DNA of 63,743 nt from Andreprevotia sp. IGB-42. GTDB lineage: Bacteria > Pseudomonadota > Gammaproteobacteria > Burkholderiales > Chitinibacteraceae. The stretch lies in contig NZ_WXTX01000012.1 of assembly GCF_009848685.1 (NCBI RefSeq), positions 1 to 63,743 of the forward strand. The letters are read 5' to 3'. Shown here piece after piece: positions 1 through 9,015 of this stretch. How positions within the stretch are numbered: the first letter of the stretch is position 1; each line of letters opens with the position of its first letter. Below the pieces are notes generated by a model. That model made no database searches. It was not told the DNA's origin and was given only the letters and a program-made list of their open reading frames with translations. The position numbers were made by a program, and so were the translations under genes.

Positions 1-20
1 CTATCTAACCGAACAGTATT

Positions 21-343
21 GGGTCAGGTCTTGTATTTTGCAACGGACGAGCCATGATGTTGAAACCCCAACAAAAACCAGAGGTTCAACATTGGTCAGG
101 CTGGGGTGAAATGCAAAAGCTAAACGCCTCTCCTTTATATAAGCACATTTGCTCGTCGAAATAATCGAGGTCATCTTCTTTGATCCTAAGCATAGCAATC
201 TCCCTATGGCTTGAGTGTAGCGGAACAAAATTCAATCAATTGCTGCAAATTCACAAACTCAAGGTCAGGTCTGTATTTTTCATCAACCGTTCAGCCATTT
301 TATGCGCGGCCTGGTTCATTGCAAAAAATAAGACCTGGCCCCG
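21..343. repeat. Three copies of a ~22-bp GGTCAGGTCT repeat
   Basis: The first 366 bases hold no gene I can support. They contain three copies of a short motif: 21-42 and 262-282 in direct orientation (core ggtcaggtct followed by a tattttgca-like tail) and 320-343 inverted (tgcaaaaaataagacctggc, reading ggccaggtct on the other strand). Motifs of this kind often lie beside REP-associated tyrosine transposase genes in proteobacteria, but no transposase is visible here; one could lie left of the window. An open frame at 1-228 on the minus strand runs through the first copy and is not called as a gene. Confidence 0.5.
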
Positions 344-366
344 AAATTCATTCATTTTCCGCAGGC

Positions 367-645
367 CTATTCAGCGTGAATATCTGAGTAAATTCCAGCT
401 ACTTGCAAATCCACTTTCGCCTTTTCCACTGTGTATTTCCGGTAATAAGGTCCCAGCCGGATGCGATCTAGCTGCCGCCATTCAAGCAGCAGCATGGCGG
501 GCGAGAGCGCCGCCAAGCCAGGCCCAATCAGTCGCAAAGTGGCCACTTGCTTGACAGACAATGGCTTGGGCAAATGTACATCAAGGTAAAAAACCGGTTC
601 TATCTCGACAGCCGGTATTGCATCGTTATTTTTCATATTCATCAA
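367..645 (-). CDS. Small hypothetical protein
   Basis: A 92-codon frame that I do not recognise. Its start overlaps the last 20 bases of the LysR-type gene upstream on the same strand, an arrangement that would allow translational coupling. The product is rich in charged residues and has a basic middle (RIRLGPYYRKYTVEKAK). It has no signal peptide or clear membrane segment. The DNA is less GC-rich than the LysR gene. The overlap and the protein-like composition are the only support; it could be a chance frame in the tail of the transcript. Confidence 0.35.
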   Translation of the reverse strand: MMNMKNNDAIPAVEIEPVFYLDVHLPKPLSVKQVATLRLIGPGLAALSPAMLLLEWRQLDRIRLGPYYRKYTVEKAKVDLQVAGIYSDIHAE

Positions 646-1564
646 TTACATTTTCCGTCTCACAACTAGGCGCAGGCATCAACTCCCCCGCCATCTCCCC
701 AAACCCCGCCACCACAAAATCAAGCAGTGCACGGATACGTGGCGTGTCGCGCAGGTCGGGGTGATAGCCCACGCGTACGCTACGCGGGGGCTGGGGTGGG
801 CCGAGGGGGATGCGGCGCAGCGTGGGTTCGCGTTCGCCCAGCAGGCACGGCAGCACAGCCATGGTGGCGCCGCTGTGGGTGGCGGCTAGGTGCGCGCGCA
901 GGCCGTTGGCGTGCAGGGCGATGTTGGCGTGCGGGGCCATGGCGCTTAGCCAGGCTTCGTGCGGTACGTCGCCGGCGGCGCGGTCCAGCAGCACCAGTTG
1001 GTGGCCGCGCAGGCCGTCGCCCGCCTGCGGCTGGCCGTGGCGGGCCAAGTAGGCGTCGCTGGCGTAGAGCGCGTATTGCACCTCGCCCACGCGGCGCTCG
1101 ATCAGGTTTTCCTGCGTGAAGGGGCCAAAGCGGAAGGCCAGGTCGGCCTCACGCCGCGCCAGGTTGTACACCTTGCCGTCGTTGATCAGCTCGATGGTCA
1201 GGCCCGGGTGCTGGGCGCCAAAGCGCGCCAGCATGGGGGCCAGCACTTCGTCGCCCAGCCAGTCCAGGCTGGTGACCACAATCTCGCCATGCAGGCCGGT
1301 ATCGCGCGCGGCAATCTGCCGCTCTACCGCCAGTGCGCCCGTCTCCATCTGCGCCAGCCCAGCCAGCAACGCATCACCCAGCGCGGTCAGCCGTAGGCCG
1401 GTGGCCTCGCGCTCGAACAATTGCGCGCCCAGCCGTTGCTCCAGTGCATCCAGCCGGCGGCTGACGGTGGGCTGCGTGCTGCCCAGCGCGCGTGCCGCAG
1501 CGCTGAGCGTGCCGCTACGGGCAATCGCCAGCGCGATTTTCAGATCGTCCCAATCCAGTGCCAT
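626..1564 (-). CDS. LysR-family transcriptional regulator
   Basis: A 312-residue protein of normal LysR length. Residues 5-65 form the winged helix-turn-helix (SGTLSAAARALGSTQPTVSR is the recognition region), and about 90-295 is the periplasmic-binding-protein-like effector domain. It is divergent from the VOC/SDR pair that starts 130 bases away, so those two genes are the likely targets (inference from LysR convention). A small frame overlaps its 3' end. The effector is unknown. The C-terminal tail after residue 295 (acidic, ending IDEYEK) is slightly longer than usual. Family assignment is firm. Confidence 0.93.
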   Translation of the reverse strand: MALDWDDLKIALAIARSGTLSAAARALGSTQPTVSRRLDALEQRLGAQLFEREATGLRLTALGDALLAGLAQMETGALAVERQIAARDTGLHGEIVVTSLDWLGDEVLAPMLARFGAQHPGLTIELINDGKVYNLARREADLAFRFGPFTQENLIERRVGEVQYALYASDAYLARHGQPQAGDGLRGHQLVLLDRAAGDVPHEAWLSAMAPHANIALHANGLRAHLAATHSGATMAVLPCLLGEREPTLRRIPLGPPQPPRSVRVGYHPDLRDTPRIRALLDFVVAGFGEMAGELMPAPSCETENVIDEYEK

Positions 1565-1693
1565 AGGCAGTGTTTACCCCATACCGTTTTGCAGAGCGGG
1601 CATGCCGATTCGTTGACTGCCCCTGTCAGCCTTGCTGCGTAGACTGCCAGTCAGTGCCGCAAGCCACAAGCGCGGCGAAAACAGGAGCCAGCC

Positions 1694-2071
1694 ATGCCAC
1701 AACTTGACCATCTCATCGTCCGCGTCAGCGATCCGCTGCGTTCGGCACGCTTTTACGAACAGTTGCTGGGCTTTGCCCATGAGCACAACGGCGGGCCATT
1801 CGAGATCGTGCGGGTGAACGCAGCCACCACGCTGGATTTGCTGGGCGAGCCCCCCAAAGACGCGATGCACCTGGCCTTCACGCTGGACCGTGCCAGCTTC
1901 GAGGGCGTGCGGGCACGCTTGCTGGCACGCGGCATTGCCTATGGCGGCCAACCGTTCACGCGGGATGGGCGCGTTGCGCTACAGCAGGGCGCGCACGGCT
2001 GGGCCGATTCGCTCTATTTCTATGACCTGGACCAGCACAATATCGAGGTACGCACCCATGACAACGTCTAA
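1694..2071 (+). CDS. VOC-superfamily (glyoxalase-like) protein
   Basis: A single vicinal-oxygen-chelate module of 125 residues, the usual size for one-domain members. It opens with LDHLIVRVSD and SARFYEQLLGF and ends with YFYDLDQHNIEVR; the first His and last Glu are at the typical metal-ligand positions. Members include lyases, dioxygenases and antibiotic-binding proteins, so the substrate cannot be read from sequence. The gene is divergent from the LysR gene and precedes an SDR oxidoreductase on the same strand. A small inverted-repeat element begins exactly at its TAA stop and separates it from the SDR gene. Confidence 0.88.
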   Translation: MPQLDHLIVRVSDPLRSARFYEQLLGFAHEHNGGPFEIVRVNAATTLDLLGEPPKDAMHLAFTLDRASFEGVRARLLARGIAYGGQPFTRDGRVALQQGAHGWADSLYFYDLDQHNIEVRTHDNV

Positions 2072-2213
2072 GAACCTGCTTGCGATCCCGGCGAGAGGAG
2101 ACTCAGCGGGGCGAAGCGCAGCGCAAAAACCGGAATGTACTGCAGTACATGAGGATTTAGAGCAGCGCATGAACCCCGATCAGGCCCTCGCAGCCAGATC
2201 GCAAACAGGTTCT
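2071..2213. repeat. 143-bp MITE-like element with 17-bp inverted ends
   Basis: The segment starts agaacctgcttgcgatc (2071-2087) and ends gatcgcaaacaggttct (2197-2213). These are inverted repeats with a single mismatch. The interior holds a perfect gtactgcagtac palindrome and no plausible gene. It begins at the last base of the VOC stop codon and ends 33 bases before the SDR start, as expected of a small non-autonomous repeat that settles between genes. The sequence style resembles intergenic repeats seen many times in related genomes (recollection, not checked). Confidence 0.7.
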
Positions 2214-2246
2214 GAGCGCATCAGCACGCCCTCTTCCACCGTACCA

Positions 2247-3005
2247 ATGTTTGCAGACTTGCGCGGCAAGGTGGCGGTAGTGACTGGCGGTTCGCGCGGC
2301 ATTGGCGCGGCCACTTGCCTGGCGCTGGCGCGCAACGGCGTGCTGCTGGTCATCAACGGGCGTGATCCGCAGGCGCTGGCTGCCAGCGTGGCGGCGGTGC
2401 GCGCAGTGGGGGGCGAGGCGATTGCCGTCCAGGCCGATTGCACCGATCTGGCACAGGTGGAGCGGCTGCGCGATGAGGTGGAAGCACACTATGGCGTGCC
2501 GGATTTCGTACTGGCCTTTGCCGGCGGCGGCACAGGCAAGCCCGTGCCATTGCACGAGATCAGCGAGCAGGATTGGCGCTCCAGCCTGGACAACAACCTG
2601 ACGGCCACTTTCTTCACGCTCAAGTGCTTTCTGCCCGGTATGCTGGCACGCGGCATGGGCAGCATCGTCACCATGGCCTCTGCCGGGGCACGCGTGGCAT
2701 CGGGCGCGCCAGCCGGCTATGGCGCGGCCAAGGCCGGCATCATCATGCTCACGCGCCATCTGGCCAACGAGGTCGGCCCGGCCGGCATCCGCGTGAACTG
2801 CATCTCGCCCTCTGCCGTGCTGACCGAACGCACCCGCAACACCATGCCGCCAGAGCGGCTGGCGCAGATGCTGGCCGGTTTTCCGCTCGGCCGGCTGGGC
2901 ACGCCGGATGATGTGGCGGCGGCGGCGCTGTTCTTGCTGAGCGATGCAGCGGCGTGGACGACGGGGGTGGTGCTGGATGTGGCGGGGGGGCGGGTGATGG
3001 TGTGA
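2247..3005 (+). CDS. SDR-family NAD(P)-dependent oxidoreductase
   Basis: A classical short-chain dehydrogenase of 252 residues. The cofactor motif TGGSRGIG is near residue 13, the NAG-equivalent is AFAGGGTG, the catalytic Ser is in the IVTMASAGA region and the YGAAK (Tyr-x3-Lys) motif is present. The frame stays open upstream to ATG 2169, but that start lies inside the inverted-repeat element, so I place the start at 2247 (MFADLRGKVAVVTGG), which gives the normal family length. A ribosome site is not obvious. It probably forms a unit with the VOC gene under the divergent LysR regulator. FabG-like in sequence, substrate unknown. Confidence 0.9.
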   Translation: MFADLRGKVAVVTGGSRGIGAATCLALARNGVLLVINGRDPQALAASVAAVRAVGGEAIAVQADCTDLAQVERLRDEVEAHYGVPDFVLAFAGGGTGKPVPLHEISEQDWRSSLDNNLTATFFTLKCFLPGMLARGMGSIVTMASAGARVASGAPAGYGAAKAGIIMLTRHLANEVGPAGIRVNCISPSAVLTERTRNTMPPERLAQMLAGFPLGRLGTPDDVAAAALFLLSDAAAWTTGVVLDVAGGRVMV

Positions 3006-3049
3006 GGGGCATGGCATGCCGCTGTGGGTTTCAGCGCCTTCGGCGCGAG

Positions 3050-3265
3050 GTTTAGGGCGGGAGAGCGTCCCGCTTGCCGCCTCCCTTTTCTTGCTTCGCC
3101 AAGAAAAGGAAGCAAAAGAAGGCGCCCCTACTTCAGCGCCACTTGGCGATGCCAAGTGGTTCCCTGCGCTGCGCGCCAAGCCCGGCGGGGAGGTAACTCG
3201 CCCTACGGGCTCAGACATCCCTCCCCTTCATCCGGGCCTGGCTGTGCTGCTCGGCGCTTCAGAAG
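3050..3265. repeat. Intergenic block with two strong hairpins
   Basis: Between the SDR and DUF2325 genes (3006-3346) there is no supported gene. The block holds two perfect inverted repeats: ccttttcttg/caagaaaagg at 3084-3109 and ccacttggc/gccaagtgg at 3139-3159. Frames through it are low-complexity and change from copy to copy in related genomes as I recall, so I treat it as a dispersed non-coding element. The first hairpin could also stop transcription of the SDR gene. Confidence 0.4.
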
Positions 3266-3346
3266 GGGATGTGCGTCTCGAGAGCCAGTGGCGATGACTA
3301 TCAACGCCACTGGTCAATCTTAAATACTCGCTGCTATTTGCGGCTC

Positions 3347-3670
3347 TTAGTGCCGCGTACGCTCCGGGCAATCAGCACACTGTTTGGGCGCGCCGATCTT
3401 GTCCAGCGATGTAGCCAGTGCGCAAGTGGAACGGCGGCAGGCGACGAAGCGCACGTTGGCGGCCTGCGCGGCCTGGCGGTAGTTGCGCATCACGTTGTGG
3501 CCGAGGAAATCGGTGAACAGGATCACGATATCCATGCCCTTGATGCCAGATGGCTTGCGCTGGTGGGATGGATTGCGGCCGGTAACGTGGTGGCCCACCT
3601 TGATGCCGTAGCCAGCCAGCACATCGGGGATATTGCCAAGCACATCTGCGCCTACGATATACGCTTGCAT
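3347..3670 (-). CDS. DUF2325 domain-containing protein
   Basis: A 107-residue protein matching the DUF2325 pattern: an N-terminal strand-turn-helix (MQAYIVGADVLGNIPDVL), a basic RNPSHQRKP segment, then GMDIVILFTDFLGHNVM and a C-terminal part ending in a cysteine cluster (four Cys in the last 30 residues, including CRRSTC and CADC). The family is of unknown function; the fold is thought to be a small alpha/beta unit. It is the distal gene on its strand, 95 bases after the MFS gene 3' end. The Cys pairs could bind metal (inference). Confidence 0.8.
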   Translation of the reverse strand: MQAYIVGADVLGNIPDVLAGYGIKVGHHVTGRNPSHQRKPSGIKGMDIVILFTDFLGHNVMRNYRQAAQAANVRFVACRRSTCALATSLDKIGAPKQCADCPERTRH

Positions 3671-3765
3671 CTGCAGCTTTCCGGTTTGGCCGCACTGGGC
3701 CGGTAAAGCAAGACTAGCAGCGCTTCATTATTCCTATAAATAATATATTTTCAGATTGATATAAC

Positions 3766-4995
3766 TTATTTAACGATTCGATCTGAATGCAAGGTATCGC
3801 GGTTGGCCAACGACGGAAACCAGCGCATCCATAGCGCCACCACCGCCAGCGTGCCCACCCCGCCCAGCACCACGGCGGCCACCGGGCCGAACCAGGCGGC
3901 GGTTGCGCCCGATTCGAATTCGCCCAGCTGGTTGGATGCGCCGATGAACAAGCCATTGACCGCGCTGACGCGCCCGCGCATTTCATCCGGGGTTTCCAGC
4001 TGCACGAATGCGCCGCGTATCACCATGCTGACCATGTCCGACGCACCCAGTACCGCCAGCGCCAGCATGGACAGCCAGAACGAGTGCGACAGGCCGAATA
4101 CGATAGTGGATACGCCAAACACCGCCACCGCCAAAAACATGATGTGCCCTACCCGCCGTTGTATCGGCCGGTGCGCCAGCCATACCGACATGGCAATCGC
4201 CCCCACCGCAGGTGCCGAGCGCAACAGGCCCAGCCCCCACGATCCGGTATGCAGGATATCCTTGGCAAATACCGGCAGCAGCGCCGTGGCGCCGCCCAGC
4301 AGCACCGCAAACAGATCCAGCGAGATAGCGCCGAGGATGTCCGGGCGCGAGCGGATGAAGTGGATGCCGGCCAGCAGCGACTGCAGCGCGCTGCCCTGGC
4401 GCACGTACAGCGGCTTCTGCGGTGGCAGGCGCAGCATCAGCACAGTGGCCACTACGTAAACCAGCGCGGACAGCACATAGGTTTCCACCGGGCCGACGGC
4501 GTACAGGAAGCCACCCAGCGCTGGCGCCACGATGGTGGCTGCCTGCATGGCGGAGGCCGATGCGGCAATGGCGGCCGGCAAAATGGCCGCCGGCACGATG
4601 CCCGGCAGCATGGCCTGCATGGCAGGCATCTCGAACGCGCGCGCAGTGCCGAACAGGAAGGCCACCACAAAGATCAGCTCACGCGTCACCATGTGCTGCG
4701 CGGTGGCCACTGCCAGCACCACGGCGGCAATCAGTTGCAGTACCTTGGTCAGCGCGGAGATATAGCGCCGGTCAAACCGGTCTGCCACGTGGCCGATCTG
4801 CAGGATGAACAGCACCCTCGGCAAGAACTCCGCCAGCCCCACCAGGCCCAGGTCCATCGCACTGCCGGTCAGTGTATACATCTGCCATGCAATCGCCACG
4901 CTCATTACCTGGAAAGCGCCGGCAGTAAACACGCGGGACAGCCAGAACGCCACGAACGGGCGATGATGGCGCAGCGACAAGGTATCGGCAGACAT
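3766..4995 (-). CDS. MFS transporter (EntS-like exporter group)
   Basis: A 409-residue membrane protein with 12 predicted hydrophobic segments and the MFS loop motif GHVADRFDRR after the second segment. The pattern (FWLSRVFTAGAFQVMSVAIAW at the N-terminus, DMRGRVSAVNG-like loop late in the protein) fits the MFS_3 / enterobactin-exporter-like group. It sits in the inner membrane; substrate unknown. It precedes the DUF2325 gene on the same strand with a 95-base gap, so co-transcription is possible. A bidirectional hairpin lies between its start and the Tas-like gene. Confidence 0.88.
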   Translation of the reverse strand: MSADTLSLRHHRPFVAFWLSRVFTAGAFQVMSVAIAWQMYTLTGSAMDLGLVGLAEFLPRVLFILQIGHVADRFDRRYISALTKVLQLIAAVVLAVATAQHMVTRELIFVVAFLFGTARAFEMPAMQAMLPGIVPAAILPAAIAASASAMQAATIVAPALGGFLYAVGPVETYVLSALVYVVATVLMLRLPPQKPLYVRQGSALQSLLAGIHFIRSRPDILGAISLDLFAVLLGGATALLPVFAKDILHTGSWGLGLLRSAPAVGAIAMSVWLAHRPIQRRVGHIMFLAVAVFGVSTIVFGLSHSFWLSMLALAVLGASDMVSMVIRGAFVQLETPDEMRGRVSAVNGLFIGASNQLGEFESGATAAWFGPVAAVVLGGVGTLAVVALWMRWFPSLANRDTLHSDRIVK

Positions 4996-5141
4996 GGGCA
5001 GGCTTTGTATGAAGTTAGATAATCAAAAACGCAATCAATTCTAAAGCGTTGACCGGCATCTGGCAGCTAAAGCGTTTCCCATATGCCTTTGCGGCAGCTG
5101 CTTGCCTGCCAGCCAATGCGCGATGCATCGGGGGTGCAAAC

Positions 5142-5172
5142 AAAAACCGGGCATGCGCCCGGTTTTTGTTTT
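5142..5172. terminator. Bidirectional intrinsic terminator
   Basis: Stem aaaaaccgggc / gcccggttttt with an atgc loop, followed by more T residues on the plus strand and T residues on the minus strand as well. It is well placed to end the Tas-like transcript read from the right. The remainder of 4996-5299 holds no gene. Confidence 0.8.
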
Positions 5173-5227
5173 CCACACGACACTTGGAGTCGTTAACAAA
5201 GCCCAGTGCAACGGTGCTGGCAAGGCG

Positions 5228-5264
5228 TGCGAAACGCAGACAGTACAAGCCGTACGGCAAGTGA
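5228..5264 (+). repeat. Diverged dispersed repeat, copy 1
   Basis: 37 bases starting tgcgaaacgcagacagtac. By eye it matches 49876-49912 at 29 of 37 positions. Both copies lie in gene-free spacers. Confidence 0.4.
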
Positions 5265-5299
5265 GCACAACGCAGCCAGCAGGGGTTTGTTAGCGATTC

Positions 5300-6349
<1,050 letters not shown>

Positions 6350-7721
6350 GTTCTGCTGTCTCTTGCTTCGTTGGAGGGGTGGGCCGGCGTGGCGGGGGCT
6401 GAAACCGGGTCGCTGAGCAGGCCGTGGCGTTTCAGCAAGGTACGCAGCACGTTGCGGGTAATGCCCAGCAATTCGGCCGCACGTACCTGGTTGTAGCGGC
6501 TGTGCTTGTAGGCCCGCTCGACGATCAGGTTTTCCAGATCGTCGAACAATGCCTCGCCCGGCGCAGCAAACAGGCGGTCGAGCTGGCGGGCTATCGCGGC
6601 TAGCGGCGCCTCGTCGCTCGGGGCGGCAGCATGGGCCGATGGGCCCAGGCCGCCGGAAAACTTCAGGTGTTCGGGCTGGATGGTTTCGCCGCTGGATACC
6701 AGCAGCGCAAAGTGCATCACGTTTTCCAGCTCGCGGATATTGCCCGGCCACGGGTAGCGGATCAGCGCCTGGCAAGCGGCATCGGACAGCGCCGGTATCT
6801 GCACGCCCAGGCGCTGGCCATATACCCCCATGAAATACTCGGCCAGCGGCAGAATGTCGCCGGTGCGCTCGCGCAGCGGCGGCAGCCGCACCTGGGCAAT
6901 GTTCAGCCGGTACAGCAGATCCAGCCGGAAATGCCCGGCGGCCACGGCCTGATCCAGATCGATGTTGGTGGCGGCCACCAAGCGCACATCCACCGGGATG
7001 GGCTTGCGTGAGCCGATGCGCACCACTTCGCGCTCTTGCAGCACGCGCAGCAGCTTCACCTGCAATGCCAGCGGCAGATCGCCGATTTCATCCAGGAACA
7101 GCGTGCCACCATGCGCGGCCTCGAACCAGCCTTCGCGCCGGCCCACTGCACCGGTAAACGCGCCGGATTCGTGGCCAAACAGTTCGCTCTCTGCCAGGTG
7201 TTCGCTGATGGCGCCGCAATTGACGGCCACGAATGGCCCCTTGCGCCCGGAAAGGTGGTGCACATGCCGTGCCACCAGCTCCTTGCCGGTGCCGGTTTCG
7301 CCGATGATCAGCACCGGTGCCTCGGACGGCGCCAGGCGCTCCAGGTATTGCAGCAGCTGGCGCGATGCCGGGTCTGCAAACACCAGCGCCTTGGCGCGTA
7401 TCGACAAGGGTTGTACTTCCCCGCCTTGCAGCGAGAGCAGCGTGGGTTGTTCGGTGCTCATTTCATCCCCCTGAGGTCGCCCTGGATGCGGCGACTGAAT
7501 CGAATGACAGGAAATGTAAACCTCGTTTTATATATCCACAAATAATTTTGAATAAACGCCATATAACCAAACTTTGCATAAACACACAGAATGCACGGAA
7601 AAAACCAGCAAATACCGGTTTTTGCAAAGCGCTTCAGTCGCGGCATGCATATACCTTGTATTACAAAGTACATGGTTATAGAGTGTAGTCATTCAAGCAA
7701 CAGCCCACAGGGCGGAGCCAG

Positions 7722-8057
7722 GTGAAAACCCAACTGAAGAAAGGTGCGCTGGAGCTGTGCGTGCTGGCGGTACTGGCGCGCGGCGACAGCTACGCCTACG
7801 ACATTGTCAACCAGCTATCGCGCTCGATGGCCATCAGCGAAGGCACCGTGTACCCGCTGATGCGCCGCCTGCAGGACGAGGCCTGGGTGACCACTTACCT
7901 GGTTGAATCCAGCGCCGGGCCATCGCGCAAGTACTACCAGCTCACGCCCGCCGGCCATGCCGCGCTGGCTGCCATGCAGCGCGAGTGGCGAGAATTCGTT
8001 TCCGAAATAGACAGCGTGCTCGTACCGGGCAGCGTTGCAATGGAGCATCAGCAATGA
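7722..8057 (+). CDS. PadR-family transcriptional regulator
   Basis: A 111-residue PadR protein (winged helix, GALELCVLAVLARGDSYAYD, ISEGTVYPLMRRLQDEAWV, SRKYYQLTPAG). Start is GTG 7722 with ggcggag upstream. Its stop overlaps the ATG of the DUF1700 gene (ATGA), a fixed pairing in many bacteria in which the regulator controls the membrane partner. The DNA before it (7475-7721) is AT-rich and holds the promoter region shared with the divergent sigma-54 activator gene; no clear operator palindrome was seen. Confidence 0.93.
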   Translation: MKTQLKKGALELCVLAVLARGDSYAYDIVNQLSRSMAISEGTVYPLMRRLQDEAWVTTYLVESSAGPSRKYYQLTPAGHAALAAMQREWREFVSEIDSVLVPGSVAMEHQQ

Positions 8058-8893
8058 ATGAGCAAAGTTATACGCACGCACTGGAACAGGCGCTGGCCGG
8101 CCTGCCCCGCGCGGTGATCGATGAAGCACTGGCCGATTGCCGCGAATACTTCCGCGAAGCGCTGGCCGAAGGCCGCAGCGAGGAAGACGTGGCCCGTGCG
8201 CTGGGTGATCCGCAGCAACTGGCGCGCGAGCTGCGGGCCAGAAGCAGCATCACGCGCTGGGAGCAGCAAAAATCCTTCGGCTCGTTATGGGGTGTGATCG
8301 CCGCCACTGCGGGCCTGGGGCTGCTCAACTTCGTGCTGGCCGTGCCTTTCCTGATTTACCTGAGCCTGCTCACCGCGGCGCTCGTGCTGTCTTTCAGCGT
8401 GGCGCTCGGCGGTTTGCTGCTGACCATGTTGTGGGCCGGCAATGCGTTGTTTGACTGGCCCGGTGATCAATACCTGCTGTCCGGCTGGCAACGGCATGCG
8501 GCGGTCAGCCAGGAAGGTGGCAACCTCGCTATCAACATTCAGGGGGACGAAGGGGAGCGGGTACTGATCAGCAATGCCAGCGGTGCCGGCAGCATCCACA
8601 TCGAATCGCCCGATGGCAGCGTGCATATCGAAACCGGGCAGGATGGCAGCATGTTGCTGCTGAGCGATGGCGAACAGCAGTTCAGGTTGCAAGGGCTGAT
8701 GGGGCGCCATGGCAAGCAGGTGCTGCTGGGCTTGGGCGCGGGCATGCTGATCCTTGGCTCGCTGACGCTGCTGCTATGTGCGTGGCTGGCCCGGCTGACC
8801 TTGCGCGTTGCCAGCCGTTACTTCCGCTACCAGCTCAGCCTGTTCCGCTCGGCCAGCACGGGCGTGCAGCAACAGTCGCTGGCCAGATCGTGA
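8054..8893 (+). CDS. DUF1700 membrane protein
   Basis: A 279-residue protein. Residues 1-70 are the soluble DUF1700/HAAS-like helical part (ALAGLPRAVIDEALADCREYF, ALGDPQQLARELRAR), followed by two or three membrane segments at about 78-135, a soluble beta-rich region (about 150-220) and a last membrane segment near 230-255. The start overlaps the PadR stop by ATGA. Members are partners of PadR regulators and often affect envelope stress; the exact role is unknown. The C-terminal half with repeated SIHIES/SVHIET patterns may form a beta-strand domain. Confidence 0.85.
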   Translation: MNEQSYTHALEQALAGLPRAVIDEALADCREYFREALAEGRSEEDVARALGDPQQLARELRARSSITRWEQQKSFGSLWGVIAATAGLGLLNFVLAVPFLIYLSLLTAALVLSFSVALGGLLLTMLWAGNALFDWPGDQYLLSGWQRHAAVSQEGGNLAINIQGDEGERVLISNASGAGSIHIESPDGSVHIETGQDGSMLLLSDGEQQFRLQGLMGRHGKQVLLGLGAGMLILGSLTLLLCAWLARLTLRVASRYFRYQLSLFRSASTGVQQQSLARS

Positions 8894-9015
8894 AGGGCCA
8901 CGATCAGTGCCGGCGCACTGGCAACAGCATTTTGACGGGATTCGGCAGGCTTTGACACGTTGAATCTGCATTAATCGCGTTATGCTTGCGGGCTGACCGA
9001 TCCCCCACCGCAAAC

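Noticed and set aside
1-228. 75-codon frame on the minus strand at the left edge
   Set aside because: It runs through a repeat copy and has no recognisable family; it may be part of a broken or non-coding element.
2169-2246. Upstream start for the SDR gene (adds 26 residues)
   Set aside because: The added part lies in the inverted-repeat element and would precede the normal N-terminus; no relatives would share it.
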